A stretch of DNA of 64,000 nt from Norana najaformis (Eukaryota > Annelida > Clitellata > Crassiclitellata > Hormogastridae), in NCBI GenBank assembly GCA_964023275.1, contig OZ029915.1, forward strand, positions 35,282,073 to 35,346,072, given 5' to 3'. The translations under genes were made by a program, and so were the position numbers. The notes below the pieces were generated by a model. It did not search any database. It worked only from the letters and a program-made list of their open reading frames with translations, and was not told the DNA's origin. Shown in pieces: positions 44,966-58,385 of this stretch. How positions within the stretch are numbered: position 1 is the first letter of the stretch; each line of letters starts with the position of its first letter.

Positions 44966-47900
44966 CCCTAGCAGCTTGGCTGGGGTGAGGCGAATGGCAT
45001 ACTAAACATATATGTATCGTAATGGTGGTTCTCACTCCTTACATTTTATTACGGGAGAAGAGTTTAGACATATTATGGTTACAGTTTGACGTTACTATAG
45101 TTTAACCTGCGCAGAACAACTTGGTTTTGCTGTAAGGTTAACTTGTGAAGTGCATTCAGATTTCATTGTCTAAATTCAACCGTTTGCAGTGTGTTAGGAA
45201 AACTGATGAGTTTATTCTGGTTTAGCTAACCACTGGCTGCCTGTTGTGGGTGAGAGGTTTCTGGCTGTCAAATGTTGATGAATGAACAGTTGAGTCAGTC
45301 TTGTCATATGTCTCTCTGCTGGTCCACTCTAAGGCCCGACAGGCGTCAAGTCTAGTAGCCAGTCAACAAGTTGGGTGCCGGTATACTAATTGTATATCTT
45401 CTTGTAAAGCATTTTCTGTGTCACCTGGGCAAATCAAGCTATAAGGCTGGAAAATTTTAGGAGGAAGGGCACTTGGAAAAGACAGATAGCGGGTTTCAAA
45501 GTACTGATGAGGATGTCTACAGAACCTGCATTTATGGCAGACTTCATGGTCTTTCTCTGTAGGTCTGATACGAGGTGCAGCGCAGAAACAACAGCAACTG
45601 CAACAACAAGAATTAGGAGCTGGGTCCATTTTCAGTTTCGTATCCTACATTGGAATTCCCAAATTAATTCATGCTTCTGGTAATAAATCTTTAAGGAAAC
45701 TGGATATTCCTTCAAGCAGCAGCTGTACAAATTATGCTTTCATTCAAAACTTAGTTGCTATTTAGCAAATCATTTTCAGATTGCTCAATGAATTATCAAC
45801 ATATCCAAATTTTTCTGCAGTGTGGTATGTAGGTCGGTGAGCCTTTTTGAAAGAATCTTTCCCACAATATTATTCTTGGATGAACAAATTATAGTTCATT
45901 CTATTTTCTTTGATAGAAAGGTGTTGCTGAACTTAATAACTGAAGATATTATGGGAAAGGCAGAGTTACTGAAATGACTTATAGTTTTGGATGACCTTGT
46001 GCCTATGCAAACATTTTTATTTGTATCTTTGGCTGTGTATCATGATAAATATGATGTAGTGATGACTACTGCTTGAAGTAGCTTGCTACTTATGATGCTA
46101 CATAAGTTGTTGTTATTGCATTATATCACATTTATTATGATGCAAAGACACAAACACCTCCAAAGATTTACAAAGTTATGTGAATGGCAGTGACTGTAAT
46201 TAGAGGCAGTGCATATCGTATTGTAAGATGATGACAACAAGGCAGCTGTGTTTCGTGCTTGTCAACCGCTAAGAGCCACTGATATTGAAATTATAGTGTT
46301 TGGTCTTTCCTCAGAATCACACAACGTTACCACAATTGGCCTCCTAGTTGATGCGAAGTCTTGGCTATGTTTGTCTTGTTATGCGGTAGACTGACTTGCT
46401 TTGTCAGCTCAGGAAATTCCTGGCCTTAGTAAATGCTCTTGGTTTTGTTTTCGTTCTGCGTTGGCGTTTGTTTGGAATTGCACTCAAGGCTGCTGTAGGG
46501 TTTATGAATTTTCTTTCACATTGTTTTAGTTATAGTGATTGATTAGACTAATGATTAATCTTTTTTAAAAAATAATTCTGGACGAGATAATTAGCTGTTT
46601 AGGCCATTTTATGTGGCATCAGACTAGTTTGCTGTCTTTCTGTGTATCTCTGCATTTCTTCCGGACCCAAAGGATGATGAAGGTCATTTATTTAGATATA
46701 GGAAAATTGTTCAAGGTAGCAGAGGGTCAGAAGTTCAGCTCGGAATTGAAATATCTGTTGGCCATGTCCATGACTATGACAGTCTTTATGACTGCTAGAA
46801 AGGCTAGAAAAGGGGTAGAAGTGTTAGGAACAGACTTCAGTAATTGTATTAGTGTCTACTTTGTGTATCGGGCTGGAGGAGAAATGGCTTGTGAAAAACA
46901 ATTGATATGAAGGATTTGTCTAGAATTGATCGTGAAAGATGTGTCTGTCCATAGGTTGGTTTTTCTGAAAGACGTGAGTAGCTTAAGCTATGAAACCACG
47001 TGACTTCATGAGGACAAATATAAAAGGAATACGAGGGTGTGAAGTCAGAACTGTTAAAATTTTTTCCTACTGACGTCAGCAGCCTTTGATGCTATAGGAT
47101 GTCATTAAACTGTGGGAACCCAACCTGAACCAGGGTGTGAAGGTCTCGCATTCACTCTTCTGTTTGACTTTGTGTACATTAAAATGTTTTTAATTTCATA
47201 GTAATTTCCTGTATAAGACAGGAAGAGAAGATTGAGCAGGATATATTTATGCATGTTTATCAGGCATATGTGTGCATATATCAACAGCTACTGCTGTCAT
47301 ACATTTCATGAATTGCCCACACAACATATTATAAAGTGCTACAAGACCCACATTTTTCAGGTGTGTTAAATTGGTGTATATGGGATTTTTAAACAGTAGT
47401 TATCTGCGTCTCAGTTCTGTGTACTTATTACAATGTTAGGATGTTGAATGGTGCTAGGCCAGGACAGTGGCTTTCATTTATCAGTGGATCTTGTGATTCA
47501 GTATAGGCTTAATTGGTGTAAGTGCCAGTTAATTATGATTACCTGGGTTTTTAAGTTCTCCCGGATGTCAGCTGTCTAGAGCCATTCTTAGCCAGTAGTA
47601 GTTGTGACTGTTTCTTGGCTGTTTCAAATTGTGGAGACTTTGGTTAGCTGGAGTCTTTTGTAGGCGGTGTACTGGAAAAGCCATTGCTGAGGGATCGTCA
47701 TAATCTTTGTCAATGATGTAGGTTAACTGAGGGTATTAAGTGGGGCAGGCAAGACGCAGCAGGTAATGATATGAAGAGTTTGGGTTGGTTTTGGAATGCA
47801 GTTTGGTGTTCTTTAGCACTTTTTTCTTCAGTAGAACTGGTGTGAGCCATTTGGTAAATGTGGACAACGTACTGTTCTGATTGTGGGGGAATAACTAACA

Positions 47901-48284
47901 GCCTGATGGACCTGCTGCTCACACGTCATTAGCCTGAGCATTTCTTTTTAGGATCATTAGGCGCCTCGTGTAGACCTGTTAAGACTATTAGCAGGAAATA
48001 AAAAGGAGCTACACTCAGACCAGAGGCGTTGTAGATGCTAAGAGTTCCTATTAATCTTATTCACAATCCAATCTGCCACAAACCAAACGGCAAATTATAA
48101 TGGCCATCTTCTAGTTGTGTCTGGCTTTTCCAGACCGATCACCACTGGCTTTCCACTTAATACATTCCAGCAAATGTTCTGTCTAAGCTCTACAGTTGCA
48201 CAGCGGTTTTGTGGCTCTGCACTCCATAAAATATGATCAAACAATAATATAGACATCAAAAAAACTTTCCGTGCACTGAATTTT
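44966..48284. other. No gene recognised; intron-like
   Basis: A Gln-rich short frame (45576-45612, CAGCAACTGCAACAACAAG region) lies just after an acceptor-like TTTCTCTGTAG at 45562. It is too short and isolated to call an exon. Nothing else supported. Confidence 0.4.
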
Positions 48285-48585
48285 CGGCTTAAAATCGTAA
48301 TCATAATCTCGAGATTTCTACAGCGCCCAACGAAAGCCAAATCGTGGGAACCAGCGTATTCATAGGCGCTCAGTCAAAAAAATCAATAATCAGATGGGTT
48401 CAGTTCCAGGCAAAATCCAGGAGTCAGGCAGTGAGACAGTCGGTCGGCTACGGTGGATGGTGTTTGAAATTGAAGCAAGAAGAGAGATTAGGGGAAGAGG
48501 AAGAATCAGGATAAGATTTTTGAAAAAGAAATGTTTTCAGTCTTGAGTGAAAGACCAGCGCAGAAACTGAAAGAGGTGAAGTGTT
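48285..48585 (-). repeat. Dispersed repeat family B, copy 4
   Basis: Complement of 40493-40815 with many shared blocks, and a better preserved centre: ACGCTGGTTCCC, GGCTTTCGTTGGGCGCTG and TAGAAATCTCGAG. With copy 3 it forms an inverted pair 7.5 kb apart. Confidence 0.85.
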
Positions 48586-49955
48586 GGTGATTTCGTATGA
48601 TGGATCAGATAAATGTCGTAATTCTGGCGGGAATTATTCCAGAGGAGTGGGGCTGCTATGGCTATGGATCGATTACCTGAACATTAATTGTAAGCATATT
48701 GTAACCCTTTCTCTCCTTGACTGTCCACAGTCAGTTTAATGTTTCTGGTAAAGTAGATGGACATTCTTACATTACTTTTTAAGGCCCTTGGAAAAGCATT
48801 ATGGCCAAACCTGTTACTTTAATCTGTCACATTTTGTTTCGTTTATTATTGGACAGACTTTGTGAAGTTAATCAGATCTCAGCCAGGTATGGTTGACATG
48901 AGGTAGCCATGAGCCACAATCCTCTTCCTTCTTGAGGATCAGGGTGTCTTCTGAGTACTTCATTAGGGTAATGACAGGAGTTTGTTGTTCATGCCCCATT
49001 GTCAGAGTCTACAGTGCATAACAATGAATGTTCTATAATCCTAATGAAAATAAAGGCAGCTGCTTTAATTATATTCAGCTCATTGGAAGTTAGTTCTTAG
49101 GTGTGATGAATTAGTTACCTCTGTGATGCACTTTGGCACACTAAGTCTCTAGCGTGTAGAGATTAGCTCCCTGATATTGCTTTTTAAAATAACTAATCCA
49201 TGGGATTTATTATCATCAAGAGACTTTTATTGGCTAGAGATTTATCTTAACAAAAGTTTCTTCCAGAAAATGCTTATGTTGTTCAATTTCCTCTGCCCAG
49301 CAGTTGGCAGATTCATCTCGAAATGAGTGGAAAACAGCTGGCTGTCAGTAGGAGAAGGCTGGCTGTAACTTCCCACAAGTGATGTGGCTTTTTTCAGTGG
49401 GGGGTTTTATGTTATTTTGTGGCTGCATTGTAAGTGATATTCCCTCGCATTTGAGTGTAGAAATCTTTGTCGATATGAACTGTGACATTTTGATTCTCGG
49501 CGAAACAGCTAAGTTCAGTGAAGCTGAGCATGCAAGATGTTATTAAAGAAGAAAACGTAATACGTTCTTAACTTGGAATTATGATTTGGATGGTTGACTG
49601 TAGAATGAAACAATGATTTCTCAGACTAAGTCTCCAGAGAAGTGGGAGTGATTGTTCTTAGAGGTTGTGGCCAGGTACAGAAATTTTCTGGTAATAGAGC
49701 ACAGTCAGCAAGACATACTGCAATACAAATTGTCTGACTGCTGTAAAAAGCCAGTTTATTTTCTTGCTGGACTGTCAGTCCATAGATCAGGATTTCAGAT
49801 TCCAACCGGAGTAGAAAGATCTTTCTAGATGATGTGCAATGGCTTCTTTGTTGAATTGCAAATTTAAGTGAATACTTTGCCTTCACCAGAGTGAAGTTTT
49901 CTTTTTCCAGTTTGTGCCCATGTATAGATGTTAATTGTTAATTAGTTTGGGTGTT
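48586..49955. other. No gene recognised
   Basis: Intron-like AT-rich sequence. Confidence 0.5.
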
Positions 49956-50079
49956 TGGTGTCATTTTCTTCCTAGTTATCGTTTGTACAATATGTGAGAT
50001 GCAGTGTTATCCAGTTTTGGTGTCATTTTCTTCCTAGTTATCGTTTGTACAATATGTGAGATGCAGTGTTATCCAGTTT
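49956..50079 (+). repeat. 62-bp exact tandem duplication
   Basis: TGGTGTCATTTTCTTCCTAG starts at 49956 and again at 50018, and both 62-base copies appear identical. Either a very recent event or an assembly artefact. Confidence 0.97.
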
Positions 50080-50262
50080 GCTTTGTTCCCATTTTGATGA
50101 CTGGCTGTGTGTTGGAGATTTTTTGCCTAAGATTAAAGCTTCCTAGGCAAAAGAAAACATTATTTGCACCTGACTGCTTGTATAACTGCAGCAATATTTT
50201 ACCTACTATCTACGGGGACTAGGGTAACCTTTCCAAATATTTTTGCATTTTTCTTGTTTTCA

Positions 50263-50405
50263 GGTAAATGTAAATGTACCTGCTATTCTATAGTGACCGT
50301 GTTGCCTCGACCTTGCTCATATTTCAACAGATTTATGAATTTATTGGATGAGATCCTTCACCACTGCTGCCCATTTGAATAGGCACATCTGGTGGTGCTA
50401 AGTAA
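50263..50405 (-). repeat. tRNA-derived SINE, family A, copy 3 (truncated)
   Basis: From the (GTAAAT) tail through GCCTCGACCTTGCTC, GAGATCCTTCACCAC and GAATAGGCAC, then similarity is lost. The tRNA-like head is missing. Confidence 0.75.
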
Positions 50406-53400
50406 GGTTTTATCTTATTTGCTGATTTTATCTCTGGACTAAATTGAGGACATCAGTAAGTCTTGATTACAGACCTTGAGACTGGATCATAACAGTGTTT
50501 GTAGTATTTATCTATCATGCAGAGCTTTTATTTCATGAATATGCCCTCATTCTGCAACTGAATTGGAAAGTGAACAGCCTTGTGTACATTATCTTGACCC
50601 AAAATGGAGTACTTAAAGGTTAAAATGTTTAACCCTGAGAACTGCCTTCCGTATGGCCTCTTGGAAGGAGGAGAGACCATTAAATTTGTTCATTCAGTTG
50701 ACATTTGGTGTCCTTGGACTGACTTCTGACTGATTCATTTTTGAGACTCGCCAGAAAAACCTAAGACAGCCAAGGAGGGTACTCTCCACATATTTTAAAG
50801 GCATTTGTTCTCTTAAGAGGGACATGTGTGGCTTTTCTGTCGCCTGCTTTTCGTCTGCTGCATGATAGTCTAGTGGCAAGCATATGAAATAGTCAAACCT
50901 TACGGTTTGGGCATTCATTTTCCTCCAGGGCAGAAAGATATTTCATGGTTTCTGTCATATTAGTCCCTCTTGCAAACTCTGCTATAATGTGAGTACATTG
51001 ATGTGTGCCATGGTTAGGAACAATTCATACCCCTGGCTGTTTCTTGGAGTTGGGTTGTGGGACTGCTCTTCTGCTTAGAAATGGACAGATGCAGCCAGTC
51101 TTATAGAGCATGTGAAATCATAATGGTTTTCATGCCTTTTCCATGGAAGGAATTTTTGCCTTGGATGTAATGTTTTGTAATGTAACATCATGTACATTGA
51201 CATTTATGTAGTTCCACTTGAAGGAAAACAAAATTGTACATGGTGTAGCCAATCCTCAGCTCGTGGACGGTTGAAGACAGGATTTGAAGAAAAGTCTTCA
51301 GGGAAAAGGCATGTCGTTTCATCTGGCGTCAGAGTTTCCATTAGTTTTAAGAAAGGATATTTGTCAGCTTCTACTGTGTTTGAATCTACGTCAGCACAGA
51401 TCCAAGTTCGATGGAATTGTCAGAAAGCTAGTTATCGCTCTGATCATAAAACAGATCCTTAGGTTTATATTTATCGCTCAGTGTTGTGAACAACTTGTGA
51501 GTGTGGACACAACCACTTGTGGCTGCCATTTGCCTGAAATATCTCAGAATGCCATTCAACAAGTAATAGCCAGTCTCCCTCAGATTGGTCCCCAGACCAG
51601 CCAGACCCCATTCTGAGGTCCAGACCGGTGCCAGACAGTGCCGTGGCTGAAATTGTTTGCAAGCACGAATTGCAACGGTCTGGCAGGGGAAGACTTTGCA
51701 GAGCTGGGAGCAGGGGATGAATCCGGTGCATTTGAGATATCCTTTCCTTTTTACATTTCCATCTACTTCCTCCTGCGTCTGCTGCAGTCTATCAGACCTC
51801 CATGGAGATGGTGGTGACCTTGGGCATTTCCCTTCTGCTATTTGCTCGGATAACCACCCAGGTAATGACCATAAAATGCAGCCATAATGCCAGCTAGCAT
51901 TCTTCCATATGTTAGCGTATTCCATTTCATTTGATAAGGGCCTGTGACCTTAGCAGGGAAACCCAGTGCAGACTTAACAGGCTTCTCCGCTGGGAACCCA
52001 AATATTTCATAACTGTGAGATCCACTCGCAGATATGTGGTGCCAAACTACAGAAATGTCTCTTACCTTTTCTGGTAATTCTGTTGCTATCTGTCATTGGC
52101 ATCTGTTCAAGCTTTTTGTATGTGATGCTAATGTGAATGTTTCTTTGCATAGGGATTGGCATTTTTCCATGGCATGCATTGTTGGCCTGTGCTGGTTGTC
52201 ACTTGCAGAAACTTGACAGTATGTTTATGATGGGCGGCTGTCTTTGGTAGCATGTTATGATGGCAATAACAGTTTTTGTATGTATAACACCTTTTAAGAA
52301 CTTATCTAAAGCACTGGTGAAAGAGGATTAAAATTGGAAATTGCATTCACTGCTGATGGAGCATTACAATTTCTGAGACAACCTGTTTCAGTAGACTTTT
52401 ACTTGCTTCCACAACCCTGTTAGACACTGGTTTGTTGTTCAGGTGAAACCACTCTTCAGTGCTTCTGAGAGGTTGTTGAAGGTGATTTGTGAATTTTTAG
52501 ATCCATGTTGGTACTTACTTGCAGTTGTATTTTACAGGCATGCCACTCCTACTTAAGTTTGAATTATCTTAGATTTACAGTTTTTTCCCCAGTGCAGCCT
52601 GTTTGGAGCAGTTGTCTATTGATTCAGTTGTAGTGGTTGTCATGTGTGCACTTCAGTCCAATGATCCATCAATACCTGGGCCTCTGAGGAGCTGTTTATT
52701 AGAGAGGCTCATCATTTTAAGTGAAGGATCTATCTGTTGTAACCATACCTTACCCAAATTACCATCTTTTCTGTTGCTTTTTGCTGTTTTGGTTCTTTGC
52801 CACCAAAATCGTGTAGTATGATTATGCATATTATGTTTCTACTCATGCCAGTTCAATGCTGAGTCATCAGTTTGATGTTGTCTGTTGTCCAACCACTTAA
52901 TCCTGAAGTTGTGACTTGAATGTGTCCAGACATGTGATGATTAGGAAGACTGGGTCCAGCAGCAGAGAAGTAACATCTGCCAAACCTGGTGGAAGACTTC
53001 GGGACATGCAGTTGATTCCTCCATGAGAACCCCAGATGGCATCTGTTTGTAGGGGCAGACAACGTTGGATTCGTGAGTGAAGCAGTGCATGTCTTGGATT
53101 ATAGATCTTCTAGTTGTCTAGTTGCTGAGTCATTGGATAAGTTATCCATCATGACCACAACTGTGCAGTGACTGTTGCAGATTCATTTCTCCCAAATATC
53201 ATCGGATGATTGGATGAGACCAACACGGAATGCCACCACCGACTGTGCTGCTGAAGCACTTAGTCAGCATGACTAAGTGCCAGCAGAAGTTGCAAAGCAA
53301 GACAATATCCTTTCACCTTCTCACATTGGTGGTGGATACATCCGACATGGCACGGGTGTTATCCGCCTCGGTGGCACTACAGACATCTCCAACCAATTTA

Positions 53401-55214
53401 ATGGCCGTGAAAGCCATAGGCACAGATGCTAGTCTGATTATTTATAAATGACCACAAACATAATTGATTAATAGTTTGATTTTTTAAATGACAGAAAAAT
53501 ATTTAGAGAGTAAAATCACTGCCATTTTGGTTTATAAAATACAAAATTCCTTGCTATGCTTGCACAGTGATAGTATCTGTACGTATATGCTGATTTATTC
53601 AGGTTTTATGTGAGTTAACTACTTTAATATTTTAATGAAAAGCACACGTCATGCTGCTTGTGTGGCTTGGCTTTTGAAGAAAATCGGATTTTCCTTCCGT
53701 CCGAAGAGAGCCTTAAAGCAATGTGCACTCGGCTTGCCTCCCTTGCTTCAGCCATTTTGGCAGATAATGTGATTTTTCCCTGCATTATGTATGCAGTATG
53801 TTATCAGCAAGACCTGGCAGTAGGCAATGGTCAGAATAAAAAATGAAAATACCAGGCCTTTCTGTTAGTGTGTTCTTAAGTTTTTTCGATTAGTGCCAGT
53901 AGTTGTCATTTCTATATGTTCTAATTCTAGATGATGTTTTGGTATACTGACTGCTGATATTTCACAAAATAAATTCGGTTTTTATCTTTATCTGTAAATG
54001 GAACTAAAACACTTAAGACCACAAGTAAACAGGTTCAGGTTTTTGATGGAAATACAGAATAGATGTAATTTCAACATTTCTGAAACACAGAATGACTTAT
54101 TAACTGGTTAATAATCTCCTATTTTTGTCATTTTGCAAATTATTTCATGACTGTTGGTTATTGCAAATGCAGTACTGAAAAACTGCAGACCTGAAAAGAT
54201 ATTCCTAAACTTACGTAAATTTACTTCATTATTACTTGAATTTAGTATTCATTCCTTTGTAAAAATGCAAGGCAGCACCCGTTCTATCTTGTTCTCTAAA
54301 TATATCTAACGTTTGTGTGAGTGTGCATGTGCATGTGTGTGTGTGTGATTTTCGAATGGTTTGTTACATTTTATGTAACACAGGCAGGTATGGACCTGAC
54401 AGGCGGTTTGCTGAGCCTTAGCTGCATGCTCAGCTGTCTGTCATGGTTGGGTGGTTAGGTGTTTGAGTGGGTAGGTGTGGATGGGTGTTTTGCATGAGGA
54501 TGTTTGGATGGGTGGGCAGGTGAATGAATGCCTGGGTGGATAAATGGAGGACAGAGAGAGATTGGTGAGCAGGTGGACTGGTTTATTGTCTTTTACATAG
54601 AGAGTCAGCTATGCTGTATATGCAAGTTATTGGTCTGTTAGTAATATGGAATATGTCAGTTTTCTCAGGTGATGTGGCAGGATTTTGATATAACAAGTTT
54701 CTGTCAATTCCAGGGTTTTCTGGCATGTGTCAGTTATGTGACAGAAATTGGCACAAGACTATAATTTATGATGGTGCAATAGCTTTATTAGTTAGCAGTG
54801 TTTTGACATGAAGTGTTTAGGGTGAAAGGGTTAAGTGCTAATTTATTCTTACATACATGGCCTACTGTAGGCCAAAATACTCGACATAAGTGCTCTGGCT
54901 GTAAAAAACCAATAGAAATGTAAAACAACAAGATTTCCTAAATTATGAAATAATTATCGATGAACGTGTTTTGGGTCAACTCGATTTAAAGTGAAAGTGA
55001 CAGTCACTCTAGATATTATGTGTCCTTTTACTGCCTTGTAAGGAGAGTATCAAGATATCAATTACACATCTTTTATCGTAGCCACCCTTCCTTCACAGTG
55101 GACTTATATGCTGACACTTGTGCCCCATGTGGCTATAGTCAGCAAATAACTGTACCTCTACAGCTTCCTTTTTTCGTCTTTTTTTCAGCCTCAGCCATAC
55201 TACGGCATTCTGTC
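50406..55214. other. No gene recognised; intron-like
   Basis: Minus-strand ORF 51428-51925 (165 codons) and overlapping plus-strand frames show no motif I recognise. A perfect 11-bp inverted repeat lies at 53256-53280. GT-rich patches occur at 54310-54348 and about 54440-54550. Confidence 0.4.
53256..53280. other. Perfect 11-bp inverted repeat
   Basis: GCACTTAGTCA, spacer GCA, TGACTAAGTGC. The inner halves TTAGTCA and TGACTAA resemble AP-1/bZIP half sites facing each other. Confidence 0.6.
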
Positions 55215-55216
55215 AG

Positions 55217-55267
55217 TCATCTTATTATTATTATTGTTATTGTTGTTATTATTATTATTATTATTTT
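55217..55267 (+). repeat. (TTA/TTG)n microsatellite
   Basis: Seventeen or so ATT/GTT triplets. Confidence 0.95.
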
Positions 55268-57237
55268 CTCTAGAAATGGCTGGAATGAATAGTCTGCCCG
55301 TTTGGTGGAGTATATGCATTTGACTGGAGAGAGGAGGAAGACGCCTGTGGTTAATTCTGCCAGCTATTTAGTATTTTTGTGTATTCTTAGTGAGCCACAG
55401 GGAGAGTTCAGACATGAAGTTTGGCTGAAGTCTGATGCCAATCAAACATCAGACAGGAAAAGTCAGTTGGTTGTTTAGTTAATGAGCGGGTAAGTAAGGC
55501 AGTCAGCCAGCCAGTCATTCAGTCGTTCGGTCATTGTGTGATTTAGTAAGCGGTGAGTCTGTGAGTATTGTCTGTCTGATTTTGTTTGAACGAGAGTGTT
55601 AGATTAAGATTACATTTACAATTGCTATGCCTCTTATATAGGATTTGAAAAGACTGACTGCATTAGCTGTATTTTCAGAGGGAAAGTGTCATTTCAGTTT
55701 GGTTTCCCTCTGTAAATGCTCTAGGCCGCTGTTGGACAAGCGGCTCAATACTTGAGACTGATTCAAGCTAGCAATGACCAGTAGACTTTTTCTTTTAGAT
55801 GTGGTGTGCCTCTGAATTACTGGTCCTTCAGTCTGTCAGTTCGACCCATGGATCCCCTGCCTGGGTATTCATTTTCTGCTTCTTCCTCTGACTCGCCCTA
55901 TCCGTTACAGTCACCTTTCCTAATGAACAAATAAACAGGTTGTAATAAAGTGAAACTGCAGAATATAAGACATGATCTGATGGACCCAGTTCCACTCTCC
56001 AGAGAGCCAACCAGCGCCATCTGGTTGATAGTATGTATTAGTAACTATGGATCATGTCTAACGTGATGTATGCATCGTATGTCAGTGACTGCGATTATAT
56101 TTCTTATCTATATGCCATAATGACCAGATTTGCCATAATAGTTATCAGGTATGTTATTTATTAGTAATAAGCATAATGGGTATTTATAATCGAATAGTGA
56201 TGCCATTTATTACCTATAATTCGTCCAGTGCTCTGCGTGACTGAACATTTTAGAGCATCTCCGTCATCCATCAGATGCATGTAATTAGACAAGATTCACT
56301 TGGGTTTTGCAAGGAAATCAAGACTTGATTCATTTTGCTTCTCATAAACTCGGTCCTTTGCTCCATCTTGAAGTAACTGTCTCGGCCATTACTTCTATTG
56401 TAATTGCTATCATCATCACCACTCACTGTCATCACACAACTACCACCACTACCCGTGTGCCACCAGCATCAGCAATGCAGCTACTCATGCTGGAACCGTA
56501 ACCATCCTATCTGGTCACTAACCTATGCAGATGGTGAGCAAAAAAGACAGAGTGATCTCGTTTCATTCCGGCTTTGCACTACATCATTCATGTGGCTGAG
56601 TGTTTTAGACATGTTAGGTGTGCTATGCTCGGCTCCATATAATTAATATAATTAATAATATTAAATCATACCATCAGCAGACTTTCTTTGAGAAACAAAT
56701 GCTGACATTCAGTCATTTACAAAAGCAGCAGAGCTCTTTTCAGATTATAGAGATTTAAGAAGTTTATTTCTGGTTTTCTGCCTCTATGTAGAAAGTCAGC
56801 GCATTGCCACTGCAGGATGTTGATTCCTGGAGTGGTTGTTCTGTATTTAATAGTTCACGTGACATATTACAACCTGTCATCTTTTATTTGGCTTTCTTAT
56901 AAATGGATGTAATTATAATAATAGTGACATGGATTTTTGGCAGACTTAACTAATGAGGGTTACCTCCTTTGACTGGTTTTAAAGGCACAGCTGTAGATGG
57001 TAACAGGAAGCCAATTAAATTTTTTTATTAAACACAGCTAGTGCAGCTGAAAGCTTGTGCAAATGATGAAGTGCTTTTCTGACTGTGCTTATTAAGCTCA
57101 GCTCATGGGTATGATTACCAAAATACTTACTGTATAGGTGATTGATTGGACCTGCCGCAGCCCAGCCGGTATGGCCTCTGAAATAATTATTCTGAATAAT
57201 AATAAGAGGTACAGAGATTATTAGGATTTCTATTAAT
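55268..57237. other. No gene recognised; intron-like
   Basis: Only short ORFs, without repeats shared in the window. Confidence 0.5.
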
Positions 57238-57374
57238 ACTTTGAGATCTGTCCTTATATATTTGAAGTTGTGATGGGTACTAGGCTAATAGGCTTAATTA
57301 TGATGAATTAGACTCCTAAATACTAGTAAAAAATGTTTGAGTGGGGCTTTTTCTGTGGAAATAAGCTGAATAAG
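57238..57374 (+). repeat. ~137-bp duplicated segment, copy 1
   Basis: GTCCTTATATATTTGAAGT, TACTAGGCTAATAGGCTTAA, AGACTCCTA and TTTTTCTGTGGAA recur in order in 57803-57940, displaced by 566 bases and moderately diverged. Confidence 0.85.
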
Positions 57375-57802
57375 TAACACTAGATGGGGTCATTTTTCCA
57401 GTTCTCTCTGAGGAACGTAACCTTACATTAGAAAAACAAACAACATTAGAGAAACAAGCACTGTTGTCCTGGATCAACTTTATGGATCAACAGTCTTAAA
57501 TCAGGGTGCTGGGAATCTTGAATGGATATGTGTTTGTTTTATGTTCTTGGCATTTTTGAAAGCTATAGTGGGTTTATGGGGAGGTGTCATTTCAGATATG
57601 GGTAGTTTTTATCATATCTTTCCACAAAGAATTGGCAATCTTTTTAAGGGTATTATTCACATTTATTCTCATAAGGCAGTATAGATTCTATTCTCACAGC
57701 CGTTGTCCATAGACTTTCTAAATTAGACAGAGATTCACAACTTAATTACAAAACTAGAAGCAAAAATTTGGACGGGCCTGTCCTTGCATTGAGTTTTGAG
57801 AA

Positions 57803-57940
57803 TACTCCGAGGTCTGTCCTTATATATTTGAAGTCATGATGAATACTAGGCTAATAGGCTTAATTGTGATTAAATAGACTCCTATATAATAGTAAAGAAT
57901 TTCTGAGTGGTGTATTTTTCTGTGGAAGTAAGCGAAGTCT
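57803..57940 (+). repeat. ~137-bp duplicated segment, copy 2
   Basis: Direct-orientation partner of 57238-57374. Divergence by scattered substitutions and small indels points to an old duplication. Confidence 0.85.
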
Positions 57941-58385
57941 TCTATGACAAGAAACGATGATTTATATAATTTATAGCCTATTAATAATTCCAATGTTGGC
58001 CTGTTTTGTTGAATGTTTGTATGTACTCATATGTATCGAATCACTATGATAAGTACTATTCAAAGATGCTGCTTGATTTTGTATTTGTGTTTGATGTGAC
58101 TTAGTTTCAGTTATTTTGTTGTCCTGTTGGCAGGTTTTTCTGTAAGGATTCAGTTGCTTTGGATTCACTTTCACTGGATTATCGGTCATCAGACGAGTGC
58201 CATACAACCTGTTGTCAGAGTTCGGATTTGGGTGCAGTTGCACTTTTGCATACGTTTGTATTTTTTGCGTCTGTCTGATGCTGTCACCTGGCAACAGAAA
58301 CTACATCATGATCTTGTAACAGTGTCGAGGAGTCTGAATCTGAAAGTCACTCGACCATAACGGTCGTCTACTAGTGACCCTTCGG

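Noticed and set aside
45562..45612. Gln-rich short frame after an acceptor-like TTTCTCTGTAG
   Set aside because: Too short and isolated; the CAA/CAG run can arise as a simple repeat. Kept only as a note.
51428..51925. 165-codon minus-strand ORF
   Set aside because: No motif recognised. Overlapping frames are open on both strands, and no splice or promoter signals stand out.
58127..58360. 77-codon ORF upstream of the Ala-rich exon
   Set aside because: Different frame, no composition or motif typical of coding sequence, and it does not join the downstream frame.
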